The notes: generated by a model from the letters alone, not told the origin. A stretch of DNA of 45,723 nt from Clostridia bacterium (GCA_017453325.1 JAFTKK010000051.1:1-45723), one strand, 5' to 3'; counted from the first letter of the stretch, positions 17,399 to 25,526 are shown. Numbers and translations are program-made.

Positions 17399-18235
17399 TC
17401 AGTCCTTCCTTCCACGGTAAAGCTCCCACAGGAGCACCGAGGCGGCAATGCCCGCATTGAGGGACTCGACCCCCGGCTCCATGGGGATAAAAATGCTATC
17501 GGTGGCGGCTGCGAGCGCGGCCTCGGAAAGTCCGTGCCCCTCGTTGCCGACCAGCACAGCGTCACCGGGACGAAGCACGGCCTCGCCCAGCTTGACAGAG
17601 CGCTCCGAAAGCGTGGCGGCAAAAACGCGTGCGTGGCAGCCGTAGTCGCGCACCACGTCGGTAAAATCGGGCGTCACGACGATAGGCTGTCCGAACAGCG
17701 TGCCCATGGCGGCGCGCAGCACGCGCGGATTATAAATATCCGCGCAATCTGCCGAAAGCACGATGAGATCTACACCGAAGGCGCGCGCGGAGCGCACGAT
17801 GGTGCCGAGATTGCCGGGATCACGCACGCTCTCGAGAAAGAGGACGCGGCGCGCGCTTGCCGCAGGTCTTTCTGCCTGCCACTCGGCAACACTCACGGTT
17901 TTGTGAATACGGTCAAGACGGCGGCAAAGGCAGATCACGCCCTCGGGCGCACGCTCCTCGGAAAGGCGGTCAAATAAACTGTCGGGCAGCACGGCAAGGC
18001 GGCAATCCTTTGGCAGGGTGTAGTCCTTTGCCGTGGCAAGGATGCCATCAGCCGCACTCTGGCGCAGCAAAACGGCCGTGAGGGGTAAGGCGGCGGTAAG
18101 CGCCTCCAAAAAAAGTTTTTTTCCGTCAAAACGAAAAAGCCCCTCCTGCTCACGGTGCTTGCGCTCGGTGAGCTTGGCGGTAAGCACGAGCAAACCGTTT
18201 TGCCTTGACGTGATCATTTCTTGCGGTTTTTGCAT
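17399..18235 (-). CDS. SPOUT (TrmH/RlmB-type) RNA 2'-O-methyltransferase
   Basis: The 278-residue protein has an N-terminal L30e-like substrate-binding domain and a C-terminal trefoil-knot methyltransferase domain. The three SpoU motifs are clear: ESVRDPGNLGTIVRSARAFG, VLVGNEGHGLSEA and IPMEPGVESLNAGIAASVLL. It most likely methylates 23S rRNA from S-adenosylmethionine, but the exact target site cannot be read from sequence. A start at 18298 is open, yet the ATG at 18235 (MQKPQEMITSRQNG) has an AGGAGG site and fits related proteins. It is the first gene of the group running to dprA and topA. Confidence 0.9.
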   Translation of the reverse strand: MQKPQEMITSRQNGLLVLTAKLTERKHREQEGLFRFDGKKLFLEALTAALPLTAVLLRQSAADGILATAKDYTLPKDCRLAVLPDSLFDRLSEERAPEGVICLCRRLDRIHKTVSVAEWQAERPAASARRVLFLESVRDPGNLGTIVRSARAFGVDLIVLSADCADIYNPRVLRAAMGTLFGQPIVVTPDFTDVVRDYGCHARVFAATLSERSVKLGEAVLRPGDAVLVGNEGHGLSEAALAAATDSIFIPMEPGVESLNAGIAASVLLWELYRGRKD

Positions 18236-18315
18236 CCCCTTGACCTCCTTTTTTGCCTTGATCTCCACAAAAAGACCCTCTTCGACGCATGGGTACACGC
18301 GCCTATAAAACAGAG

Positions 18316-18342
18316 AAAAACCCGGCGCAAACCGGGTTTTTT
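18316..18342 (-). terminator. Terminator of the infC-rpmI-rplT operon
   Basis: AAAACCCGG and CCGGGTTTT form a stem with a 6-nt loop, flanked by A and T runs. On the minus strand the hairpin starts a few bases after the rplT stop and is followed by a T run. Confidence 0.88.
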
Positions 18343-18344
18343 AC

Positions 18345-18698
18345 TCAAAGGGCAGCCTTAGCCTGTGCCGCGAGCGCAGCGAAAGCCTGCTTGTCGCTGA
18401 CAGCGAGCTCTGCGAGCATCTTGCGGTTGAGGTCGATGCCTGCCTTCTTCAGGCCGTGCATCATGGTAGAGTAGTTCATACCGTTGACCTTTGCCTCAGC
18501 CGAGATACGGGTGATCCAAAGGCTACGGAAGTCTCTCTTCTTCATCTTGCGGCCTGCAAATGCATAGTTACCGCTCTTCATTACCTGCTCTTTGGCCATC
18601 TTGAAGTGCTTGGATTTTGCACCCCAGTAGCCCTTAGCAGCCTTCAATACCTTATTTCTTCTCTTGCGCGTCATCATCGCGCCCTTAACTCTTGCCAT
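18345..18698 (-). CDS. rplT: 50S ribosomal protein L20
   Basis: This 117-residue basic protein begins [16 protein letters not shown], contains [16 protein letters not shown] and the [16 protein letters not shown] motif, and ends with the usual alanine-rich helix. L20 is an early 50S assembly protein and in Firmicutes also represses its own operon by binding the leader RNA. It is the last gene of infC-rpmI-rplT. Confidence 0.97.
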   Translation of the reverse strand: MARVKGAMMTRKRRNKVLKAAKGYWGAKSKHFKMAKEQVMKSGNYAFAGRKMKKRDFRSLWITRISAEAKVNGMNYSTMMHGLKKAGIDLNRKMLAELAVSDKQAFAALAAQAKAAL

Positions 18699-18718
18699 TT
18701 TTCGATCCTCCGATTATC

Positions 18719-18913
18719 TTATTTCTGAATGAGCTGACGCGCGGTTGCGGTCATAGCGGGACTGAGGATTGCGGAAGAACGAAGATGTCTCTTGCGCTTG
18801 GCATCCTTCAGGCCGAGGTTGTGGCGGTGGTGGCAGTGGTTGATCTTAACCTTGCCGGTACCGGTGACGGAAAATCTCTTGGCAGAAGCCTTATGCGTTT
18901 TGATTTTTCCCAT
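18719..18913 (-). CDS. rpmI: 50S ribosomal protein L35
   Basis: The 64-residue product begins MGKIKTHKASAKRFSVTGTG, the standard L35 N-terminus, with the histidine/arginine-rich middle NHCHHRHNLGLKDAKRKRHL. The ATG at 18913 follows AAAGGAG; the frame is open for 14 more codons but those do not match the family. It lies between infC and rplT. Confidence 0.96.
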   Translation of the reverse strand: MGKIKTHKASAKRFSVTGTGKVKINHCHHRHNLGLKDAKRKRHLRSSAILSPAMTATARQLIQK

Positions 18914-18970
18914 TTTATTTACTCCTTTTATCGTGATCTTTATCAGTAGCGGCACGCGCCGCGGGTGAAC

Positions 18971-19501
18971 TTATTTCTTGGCGTCCGCCTTTTGGGGGAC
19001 AACGATCATGCTGAGAATTCGACCGTCAAGCACGGGCTTTTTCTCTACGGTGCCAACGGAGGAAACGGCCTCCTGGAAGCGGGAGAGAACCTCGCGGCCA
19101 AGCTCTTGATGTGCCATCTCGCGGCCCTTGAAGCGAACCACCACGCGCACCTTGTTGCCTGCAGTGAGGAAACGGACGGCGTTGCGTGCCTTGGTCTCGA
19201 AATCGTGCACGTCGATGCGGCAGGAAAGCTGAACCTCCTTGAGCTCAACCACCTGTTGCTTCTTTTTGGCTTCCTTCTCTTTTTTCTCGCGATCAAAGCG
19301 ATATTTGCCATAGTCCATGATGCGGCAAACGGGGGGCGTTGCCTGCGGTGCGATCAGCACGAGGTCAAGACCGCGATCGTAAGCGATTTTGAGTGCGGCG
19401 TTACCCGACATCATGCCCAGCGTTTCGCCATCGTCACCGATGACACGAACTTCCTTTTCCTTGATCTCTTCATTGATCAGCAAATCTTTTGAAGCGCTAA
19501 T
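18971..19501 (-). CDS. infC: Translation initiation factor IF-3, with an AUU start codon
   Basis: IF-3 binds the 30S subunit and checks the start codon. The reading frame contains SKDLLINEEIKEKEVRVIG, the N-terminal domain, PPVCRIMDYGKYRFDREKK, a lysine-rich linker and the C-terminal domain ending RILSMIVVPQK. No ATG or GTG lies near the expected start. A TTG at 19483 is 27 bases from the Shine-Dalgarno. The ATT at 19499-19501 sits 9 bases after GGAGG and gives 176 residues with the SKD-x-hydrophobic-INE start seen in Bacillus IF-3. AUU starts in infC are well known and make synthesis sensitive to IF-3 itself. Confidence 0.93.
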   Translation of the reverse strand: MSASKDLLINEEIKEKEVRVIGDDGETLGMMSGNAALKIAYDRGLDLVLIAPQATPPVCRIMDYGKYRFDREKKEKEAKKKQQVVELKEVQLSCRIDVHDFETKARNAVRFLTAGNKVRVVVRFKGREMAHQELGREVLSRFQEAVSSVGTVEKKPVLDGRILSMIVVPQKADAKK

Positions 19502-19541
19502 AGAAAGTTACCTCCATTTCCGGGGGTTGACCCGGCGAAAT

Positions 19542-19572
19542 AAAAAATCGCGCAAAGCAACGCTCCGCACGA
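19542..19572 (-). promoter_or_regulatory. Leader attenuator of the infC operon
   Basis: In the untranslated leader, on the minus strand, an 11-bp stem (19572-19562 with 19558-19548, with three G-U pairs and a 3-base loop) is followed directly by TTTTTT. This is a complete intrinsic terminator about 90 bases after the predicted transcript start and 40 bases before the infC start. Bacillus uses L20-dependent attenuation at the same place. A second small hairpin (CCGGG/CCCGG, 19520-19535) sits next to the Shine-Dalgarno. Confidence 0.7.
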
Positions 19573-19664
19573 CAAAATACACCCATTAGGGGTGAACCTA
19601 TCAACCAAGCGCGCTCATAGGCGGCAGGGTGAGAACGCGGCACGTTCTGCTTCTTTGCCCGAAC

Positions 19665-19693
19665 ATTATAGCACGACCGAGCACGCTTGTCAA
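19665..19693 (-). promoter_or_regulatory. Sigma-A promoter of infC-rpmI-rplT
   Basis: A perfect TTGACA (19693-19688) and a perfect TATAAT (19670-19665) are spaced by 17 bases on the minus strand. The leader to the AUU start is about 155 bases long. Confidence 0.88.
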
Positions 19694-19735
19694 GAGCTTT
19701 TTTTGATTTTTTTCGTTTTTTCGGATTTCTTTTTA

Positions 19736-19764
19736 TTGACAAGTGCATGGCTCCTTGTTATAAT
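19736..19764 (+). promoter_or_regulatory. Sigma-A promoter of araM
   Basis: TTGACA (19736-19741) and TATAAT (19759-19764), both perfect and 17 bases apart, lie about 40 bases before the araM start. They are divergent from the infC promoter, with the two -35 boxes about 42 bases apart across a T-rich stretch. Confidence 0.88.
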
Positions 19765-19806
19765 GATCTTACATTAAAATACATGATGCTACTACGGAGG
19801 TAATAT

Positions 19807-21138
19807 ATGAACACCGCTTATACCTTTCAACCCGGCAGCGTTTGCCCGGTTTGCGGCAAGCTGCACGCCACGGCCGTGAAGGAAACCTACATCAAGACCG
19901 CCGCGATCGACGACCTGCCCTTACTCGTCAAAAAATACGGCGCCACCCGCGCCTTTGTGATCGCCGACGTCAACACCTATCCCATCGGCGGCGAACGGAT
20001 CGTGCGTGTCTTAGAGACTGCCGGCATCCCCACCGCCAAGCACGTTTTCCCCGACAAACGCCTTGAGCCCGATGAGCGCGCGCTCGGCTCGCTGCTCATG
20101 CACTACGATCTTGGGAGCGACATCATCATTGCCTTCGGCTCCGGTGTCATCAACGACATCAGCAAGCTGCTCGCGCGCATCACCGACAACACCTACATCA
20201 TCGTGGCCTCCGCCGCTTACATGGACGGCTATGCCTCGGGCAACTCCTCCGTCGCACGCGACGGCGTAAAGGTCACGCTCAATTCCAAATCTCCCGACGT
20301 GATCGTGGGTGACACCGACGTGTTAAAATCCGCCCCCGCGCACATGGCCAAGGCAGGTCTTGGCGATATGCTGGCAAAATACGTCAGCATTTGCGAGTGG
20401 CGCATTTCCCATCTGATCAACGGCGAATATTACTGCGAGGACGTGGCCGCTTACACCAGAAGCGTGCGCGAGGCCTGCGTGAAGGCAGCCCCCGGTGTTG
20501 CAACCCGTGACGGCGAGGCCATTGCCACCGTTTTCAAGGGACTTGTTGACGCGGGCATGGCCATGGACTACGCCGGCTGCTCCCGCCCCGGCGGCGGCGG
20601 TGAGCACTACTTCTCTCACCTGTGGGATATGCGCGGCCTTGAGTTCGGCACGCACGTGGCCCCCCACGGTATGCAGGCCGCTATCGGCACTCTGTATTCC
20701 ATCAAGGGCTTTGAGGCGCTGAAAAAGATCGTGCCGAACCGCGAAAAAGCACTTGCTTATGCGAAGAACTTTGATTTTGCCGATTGGAGCCAAAAGCTGA
20801 CCGAATTTCTCGGCAAGGGTGCCGAGGCTATGATCGCCCTTGAAGCCAAGGAAAGAAAATACGACCTTGATAAGCACCGTGCAAGACTTGACGTCATTCT
20901 TGACAAATGGGACGAGCTCATCAAGATCATCGACGAGGAGCTTCCCTCCTCTGCCGAAATCGAGGCGCTGCTCGCTTCGATCGACGCCCCCAAGTGCATC
21001 GAGGACATCGGCATGGACAAGAGCATTCTGCCCATGACCCTGATGGCCACCAAGGACATCCGCGACAAGTACATCCTCTCCCGCCTGCTGTGGGATCTCG
21101 GTGTGCTGGACGAGGTTGCCGCTGAGCTGGCGAAATAA
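19807..21138 (+). CDS. araM: sn-Glycerol-1-phosphate dehydrogenase, AraM/EgsA type
   Basis: This iron-containing alcohol dehydrogenase superfamily protein probably reduces dihydroxyacetone phosphate to sn-glycerol-1-phosphate with NAD(P)H. The 443-residue product has the nucleotide-binding region FGSGVINDISKLLA, the ASAAYMDGYASGNSS motif, and metal-ligand histidines in GGGGEHYFSHLWD and THVAPHGMQ. A CPVCGKLH knuckle at residues 13-20 precedes the core and adds two cysteines. It is a single-gene unit with its own promoter and terminator. In Bacillus the product feeds an archaeal-like ether lipid via PcrB; no pcrB is in this window, so the use here is unknown. Confidence 0.85.
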   Translation: MNTAYTFQPGSVCPVCGKLHATAVKETYIKTAAIDDLPLLVKKYGATRAFVIADVNTYPIGGERIVRVLETAGIPTAKHVFPDKRLEPDERALGSLLMHYDLGSDIIIAFGSGVINDISKLLARITDNTYIIVASAAYMDGYASGNSSVARDGVKVTLNSKSPDVIVGDTDVLKSAPAHMAKAGLGDMLAKYVSICEWRISHLINGEYYCEDVAAYTRSVREACVKAAPGVATRDGEAIATVFKGLVDAGMAMDYAGCSRPGGGGEHYFSHLWDMRGLEFGTHVAPHGMQAAIGTLYSIKGFEALKKIVPNREKALAYAKNFDFADWSQKLTEFLGKGAEAMIALEAKERKYDLDKHRARLDVILDKWDELIKIIDEELPSSAEIEALLASIDAPKCIEDIGMDKSILPMTLMATKDIRDKYILSRLLWDLGVLDEVAAELAK

Positions 21139-21147
21139 TAACAATAC

Positions 21148-21184
21148 GAAGCACCGCCGCATGTTTGCGACGGTGCTTCTTCTT
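21148..21184 (+). terminator. Terminator of araM
   Basis: GAAGCACCG-C-CGC (21148-21160) pairs with GCG-A-CGGTGCTTC, leaving one mismatch, and is followed by TTCTTT. The T tract is imperfect. It begins about ten bases past the araM stop. Confidence 0.75.
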
Positions 21185-21240
21185 TGTCCATTCTCTTCAC
21201 TTCGCGTGAAAGCGGCAGTTGAGAGCAGTAAAAACGAGCT

Positions 21241-21270
21241 AAAATAAAAAAGAACCCCCTGTGGGGTTTC
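21241..21270 (-). terminator. Terminator of the orphan RNA
   Basis: AACCCC and GGGGTT (minus strand, 21268-21263 with 21258-21253) form a short hairpin followed by CTTTTTTATTTT. It closes the structured transcript and faces the araM terminator. Confidence 0.8.
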
Positions 21271-21473
21271 TACCTTAGACTGCGCCGCACGAGCGATAGC
21301 AGCAGTTGTTTTGCCATCACTTGCAGGTTGGTGGTCGCGCTTTTGGTTTGACCCAAAATCGCGCCTCACCAAAAATGCACGGCTGGTAAGAACACATTGC
21401 CCGCGTTGGCGTCATAAGCTTGACACTCCGCGCAATGGTTGACCGCCGTGCACCACGCCCCCTTTTCGAGCGT
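21241..21473 (-). ncRNA. Orphan structured small RNA, family not recognised
   Basis: A minus-strand transcript of about 230 nt is bounded by a TTTACA-17-TATAAT promoter and an intrinsic terminator, with no ORF of note. In plus coordinates the predicted helices are: 21454-21458 with 21470-21474; a long interrupted hairpin from 21445-21452 with 21376-21383, 21432-21437 with 21395-21400 and 21421-21426 with 21409-21414; a hairpin of 21328-21333 and 21336-21346 with 21367-21372 and 21353-21363 (one mismatch); a 9-bp helix 21292-21300 with 21313-21321 (two G-U); and the terminator. It lacks the conserved SRP GGAA loop, RNase P and tmRNA hallmarks. A diverged 6S RNA cannot be excluded. It converges on araM, so it is not a leader of a minus-strand gene. 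Confidence 0.6.
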
Positions 21474-21479
21474 GTTGTC

Positions 21480-21508
21480 ATTATAGCGCATTTTGGGTCG
21501 TTTGTAAA
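21480..21508 (-). promoter_or_regulatory. Sigma-A promoter of the orphan RNA
   Basis: TTTACA (21508-21503) and a perfect TATAAT (21485-21480) are 17 bases apart on the minus strand. The predicted transcript start is near 21473. Confidence 0.8.
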
Positions 21509-21784
21509 GTGTTCAAAAGCGACAATTTTTTGCTCAAAATTTCGTGATTATTCCCACAAGTAGAAAAAACGGCACCTCTTTTTGCGTTTTTTTGTCACTT
21601 TTGCCGATTTTTATCACCGTGCGGTCGCAGCCTGCGCGGGCGTGACACTTTCCCACAATTTGTAAACATTTTGCAACGTCCAAACGGCACCGCTGCCGTC
21701 GGCGGCAGCACAGCGCCGCCGCTTTTTCCGTGAATATTTTGCAGATATATAAATATTGATATTTTTCGCAAAAAATACTGGAAA
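21509..21784. other. AT-rich spacer between the orphan RNA promoter and the lon promoter
   Basis: No gene with family support is seen in these 276 bases. The one clear structure is a GC-rich hairpin: GCTGCCG (21692-21698) with CGGCAGC (21703-21709), overlapping a second pairing GGCGGC / GCCGCC that is followed by GCTTTTT near 21720. It could be a plus-strand terminator, but no plus-strand transcript is known to reach it. Confidence 0.5.
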
Positions 21785-21812
21785 TTGACAAAAGAATGTG
21801 TTATAATATACT
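21785..21812 (+). promoter_or_regulatory. Probable promoter of lon
   Basis: TTGACA (21785-21790) is 16 bases before TATACT (21807-21812). A better TATAAT at 21802 is only 11 bases from this -35. No CIRCE element or CtsR-type direct repeat is visible, so heat control by HrcA or CtsR has no support here. Confidence 0.5.
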
Positions 21813-21847
21813 CTATATTATTGTAACTATACCCGAAAGGATCCATT

Positions 21848-24250
21848 ATGGCACAGTATACCCAAAAAGCCGATAAGCTGACCCTGCCCGCCATTCCCCT
21901 GGGCGGCATTACGGCTTTCCCCGCAATCCCCATCAATTTTGAACTGACCGATGATGCCTCGGTTGCCGCAGCCACGGCTGCAAACGCGGCAGATTCGTTT
22001 GTATTTCTGATCTCGCTGCAGGCTCCCGTGATGGACGAGCTGCGCGCCGAGCATTTCCACCTCACGGGCACGGTAGCGAAGATCAAGCAAAGCGTAAAAA
22101 CACCCGACGGCAATATGCGCATCATGTGCGAAGGCTACGCGCGCGCAGACATGATCGATTTCCGTCGCCTCGGCGACCACTATGCCGCGACCGTGATCTG
22201 CAAGACTGTAGAATACAGCGGTGACCTTGACCTGCGCACCGAAGCGCTGCTGCGCGAGGGTGTCCGTCTCCTTGAGGAGATGGTTGACTACCTGCCCGCC
22301 ACGGCGGAGGATCTTGTCAAGGCCGCCAAGGAGCTGCGCTCCCCCGGCGCCTTTGCCGATTTCGTTGCCGCAAATATTCTGGTGCGCAACGAGGACAAAC
22401 AGGCGATCCTTGATATGTACGATCCCATCGAGCGCCTTGAGTGCCTGCTGCCCCTCATCCAAGAGGAAACGGCGCTGCTCGGCTGCGAGAACGACATTCA
22501 CAACGAGGTGCGCGGGCGCCTGAGTAACAACCAAAAGGAATTTTATCTGCGCGAGCAGATCCGCGTCATTGAGGAACAGCTCGGTGACGGGGCAGAGAGT
22601 GAATTTGATGAATTCGAGGCACGCATACTGCAGGCTGCCCTGCCGAAGGGAACCGAAAAAAAGCTGCTCAAGGAGCTTGCTCGCATGGCAAAAACGCCCT
22701 TTGGCTCCTCGGAGGCCAGCGTCCTGCGCAGCTATCTTGATGTGTGCCTTGACCTGCCCTGGAACGAAAAAACCGCAGACAGAGTGGACATTGCCGCCGC
22801 ACAAAAAATTCTCGATCACGATCACGACGGCCTCACCAAGGTCAAGGAGCGTATTTTGGAGTTTCTTGCCGTGCGCAAGCTGAACCCCGCGCTTGGCAAC
22901 CAGATCATTTGTTTGGTCGGCCCTCCCGGTGTCGGCAAGACCTCGGTGGCGCAGTCTATTGCGCGTGCCATGAACCGCAAGTACGTGCGCGTGTCGCTCG
23001 GCGGTGTGCGTGACGAGGCCGATATCCGCGGCCACCGCAAGACCTATCTCGGTGCCATGCCCGGACGCATTATTGCCGCTCTCACCGAAGCACGCAGTCG
23101 CAACCCCCTCATTCTGCTCGACGAAATCGACAAAATGACCCGCGATTCTCACGGTGACCCCTCCTCTGCCCTCCTTGAGGTGCTGGACGGCGAACAGAAC
23201 AAGCACTTCCGCGACCACTTTGTGGAGGTCCCCTTCGACCTTTCCGAGTGCCTGTTTATCGCCACCGCCAACACACTTGAGGGCGTGCCGCGCCCCCTGA
23301 TTGACCGCATGGAGATCATTGAGCTCTCGACCTATACCAAGTCCGAGAAGATGAGCATTGCCAAGCATCACCTGCTACCGAAGCAGTTAAAGCGGCACGG
23401 CCTGGACGGACGCCGCCTCTGTATCACCGACGAAGCGCTCTCCGGCATCATCGACGACTATACCCGCGAGGCGGGTGTGCGCAATCTTGAGCGCGAAATC
23501 GCCAACATCTGCCGCAAGGTCGCCAAGCGCGTCGCCTCGGGCATCAAGGGAAAAACCGTTGTAAAAAACGACGATCTGCCCACCCTGCTCGGCCCGCGCA
23601 AGATGCCGCGCAGCAAGGCGGCGGGAGATGATCTTGTCGGCGTGGTCAACGGCCTTGCCTACACCGAGGCGGGCGGCGACCTTTTAAAGGTAGAGGCGCT
23701 CCCCTTTCCCGGCGAGGGCAAGATCGAGCTGACGGGCTCGCTCGGTGACGTGATGAAGGAGTCTGCCCGCATTGCCGTCAGCTACCTGCGCGCCAACGCA
23801 GAAAAGTTCGGCATCCCTGCCGATTTCCATAAAACATACGACCTGCACATTCACTTCCCCGAGGGTGCCGTTCCCAAGGATGGCCCCTCGGCAGGTGCTG
23901 CGATGGTCACGGCGCTTGTCAGCGCCCTGTCGGGTCGCCCCGTACGCCACGACGTGGCCATGACGGGTGAGGTGACCCTTACGGGCAACATCCTCGCCAT
24001 CGGCGGCCTCAAGGAAAAAACCATGGCGGCGGCCATTGCGGGGGTAAAGACCGTGCTGATTCCCGCAGACAATATGCGTGACCTTTCGCTCCTTGATCCC
24101 GATGCGGTGGCAGCGCTGGAGATCCTGCCCTGTCACAATTTGTTCGAGGTGCTTGACCGCGCCCTTGTCGGCGGCATTGACTGCCGCGAAACGGTAAAGG
24201 CTACCGCGCGTGCTGCCTGCCACATCAAGGAGACTGCCAAAAACGCCTGA
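21848..24250 (+). CDS. lon: ATP-dependent protease Lon
   Basis: Lon is the cytosolic hexameric AAA+ serine protease that degrades misfolded and regulatory proteins. The 800-residue product has a LonN substrate-binding domain (to about 200), a coiled-coil region, the AAA module with Walker A GPPGVGKT near residue 358 and Walker B LILLDEIDKM, and the C-terminal peptidase. The catalytic Ser is in PKDGPSAGAAM near residue 681 and the Lys in GGLKEKTMAA near 722. It starts at ATG after AAAGGA and is followed by engB 26 bases later, a pairing found across Firmicutes. Confidence 0.97.
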   Translation: MAQYTQKADKLTLPAIPLGGITAFPAIPINFELTDDASVAAATAANAADSFVFLISLQAPVMDELRAEHFHLTGTVAKIKQSVKTPDGNMRIMCEGYARADMIDFRRLGDHYAATVICKTVEYSGDLDLRTEALLREGVRLLEEMVDYLPATAEDLVKAAKELRSPGAFADFVAANILVRNEDKQAILDMYDPIERLECLLPLIQEETALLGCENDIHNEVRGRLSNNQKEFYLREQIRVIEEQLGDGAESEFDEFEARILQAALPKGTEKKLLKELARMAKTPFGSSEASVLRSYLDVCLDLPWNEKTADRVDIAAAQKILDHDHDGLTKVKERILEFLAVRKLNPALGNQIICLVGPPGVGKTSVAQSIARAMNRKYVRVSLGGVRDEADIRGHRKTYLGAMPGRIIAALTEARSRNPLILLDEIDKMTRDSHGDPSSALLEVLDGEQNKHFRDHFVEVPFDLSECLFIATANTLEGVPRPLIDRMEIIELSTYTKSEKMSIAKHHLLPKQLKRHGLDGRRLCITDEALSGIIDDYTREAGVRNLEREIANICRKVAKRVASGIKGKTVVKNDDLPTLLGPRKMPRSKAAGDDLVGVVNGLAYTEAGGDLLKVEALPFPGEGKIELTGSLGDVMKESARIAVSYLRANAEKFGIPADFHKTYDLHIHFPEGAVPKDGPSAGAAMVTALVSALSGRPVRHDVAMTGEVTLTGNILAIGGLKEKTMAAAIAGVKTVLIPADNMRDLSLLDPDAVAALEILPCHNLFEVLDRALVGGIDCRETVKATARAACHIKETAKNA

Positions 24251-24276
24251 GTCCAAAGGCAACAGGAGGTATTGAC

Positions 24277-24873
24277 ATGAACCTACAAAATACAAAGCTG
24301 TTCATCAGCGCGGGTGAGATCAGACAGTTCCCCTCTCACCCCATCCCCCAAATCGCCCTGTCGGGACGCTCCAACGTGGGCAAAAGCTCGCTTGTCAACA
24401 CGCTCCTCGGGCGAAAGGCCCTAGCGCGCGTCAGCGGCGCCCCCGGCAAGACCATTACCATTAATTTTTATGACGTGGACGGCAAGCTTTTTCTGGTCGA
24501 TCTGCCCGGCTACGGCTTTGCCAAGCGCGCACCTGCCGACAAGGCAAAATGGTCGGCTCTGACCGACGGCTATTTTACCGGCAACAAGAACATTGACCGT
24601 CTCGTGCTGGTGCTGCAGCTGATCGATCTCAAGGTCGGCCCCACCAAGGACGACGAGATGATGCTGCAATATCTCACGGCAGCGGGTCTGCCCTTTGCCG
24701 TGGTTGCCACCAAGGCGGACAAGCTGAACAAGACCGAACGCGAGGCCGCACTCGCGCGCCTTGCCTCACATCCCGATATTCCGACCGACACCCCCGTCAT
24801 TCCCTTCTCTTCCCTCAAGGGCGAGGGCAAAGAGGAGGTCTGGCGCATCATTCGCCATGCGGCAAAGCTTTAA
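24277..24873 (+). CDS. engB: Ribosome biogenesis GTP-binding protein EngB/YsxC
   Basis: EngB (YsxC) is a TRAFAC GTPase needed for late 50S assembly. The 198-residue protein has G1 GRSNVGKSS at 30-38, G3 DLPGYGFAK, and G4 ATKADKLNK. Its length and the N-terminal SAGEIRQFP are typical. An AGGAGG site precedes the ATG. It directly follows lon and precedes the phosphatase pair. Confidence 0.95.
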   Translation: MNLQNTKLFISAGEIRQFPSHPIPQIALSGRSNVGKSSLVNTLLGRKALARVSGAPGKTITINFYDVDGKLFLVDLPGYGFAKRAPADKAKWSALTDGYFTGNKNIDRLVLVLQLIDLKVGPTKDDEMMLQYLTAAGLPFAVVATKADKLNKTEREAALARLASHPDIPTDTPVIPFSSLKGEGKEEVWRIIRHAAKL

Positions 24874-24890
24874 CGCAAAGGAATGCACTT

Positions 24891-25526
24891 ATGAAAAAAC
24901 TGATTGTCGTACGCCACGGATACAGCGTCACCAATGCAAGCAACCGCTTCACGGGCCAGATGGATGTGTCCCTGACCGAAATCGGCTACCTGCAAGCCGA
25001 CGCGCTTGCCAAATATCTTGTAAAAAACGAAAAGATCGACAAGATCGTCACCAGCGACCTCTCGCGTGCCGTCAACACCGCCCTGCCTACGGCAAGGGCG
25101 CTGGGATTACCCATTCACCAAACGCCCAAGCTGCGTGAGCTTGGCATGGGCATTTGGGAGGGCATGCTTGCCGCTGATGTGCGCCGCGACTACGCCGACC
25201 TGGTGGCACAGCGCGCCAAGGACGCGACCGTTCCCTGCCCCGGCGGCGAATCCTTCCGGGATATGTTTGTGCGCGTGAAGGACGCCATTGATGAGATCCT
25301 GCGTGACGAGGCCGACACCGTGCTGACGGTAACGCACGGCGGCGCCTTCCGTTGCATCGACTGCATTGCAGACGGCGGTGATTTCACCGACGCTCAGCGC
25401 TATAAAAACGTAGATAACGCCTCCATTACCGTTTTTTTGATCGAAAACGGCCGCATGGTGCGCACGCTCTATAATTTTACCGACCACTTAAAAGACGGCA
25501 CCACAGCCGATCGCGAATTGCTATAA
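24891..25526 (+). CDS. Histidine phosphatase family protein (first of a tandem pair)
   Basis: The 211-residue product starts MKKLIVVRHGYSVTNASNRF, so the RHG motif holds the catalytic His. GQMDVSLTEIGYLQADAL follows, and the second active-site His is in VLTVTHGGAFR. These are marks of the cofactor-dependent phosphoglycerate-mutase-like (histidine phosphatase) clan. The substrate is unknown; family members include CobC, phosphoserine phosphatases and sugar phosphatases. A paralogue follows 21 bases later. Confidence 0.85.
   Translation: MKKLIVVRHGYSVTNASNRFTGQMDVSLTEIGYLQADALAKYLVKNEKIDKIVTSDLSRAVNTALPTARALGLPIHQTPKLRELGMGIWEGMLAADVRRDYADLVAQRAKDATVPCPGGESFRDMFVRVKDAIDEILRDEADTVLTVTHGGAFRCIDCIADGGDFTDAQRYKNVDNASITVFLIENGRMVRTLYNFTDHLKDGTTADRELL

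Noticed and set aside
20323-21372. 349-codon minus-strand frame across the araM 3' half and beyond
   Set aside because: Mostly antisense to araM and then overlaps the structured RNA and terminators; no homology pattern.
21328-21372. Possible T-box antiterminator on the plus strand (GGTGGTCGCGC)
   Set aside because: It lacks the conserved TGGNACCGCG core, has no terminator in the right place, and no aminoacyl-tRNA-related gene follows.
21680-21847. Heat-shock control elements (CIRCE or CtsR) upstream of lon
   Set aside because: No TTAGCACTC-N9-GAGTGCTAA or GGTCAAA-type repeats are present.
21827-23371. 514-codon open frame opposite lon
   Set aside because: Shadow of lon with low-complexity composition and no start signals.
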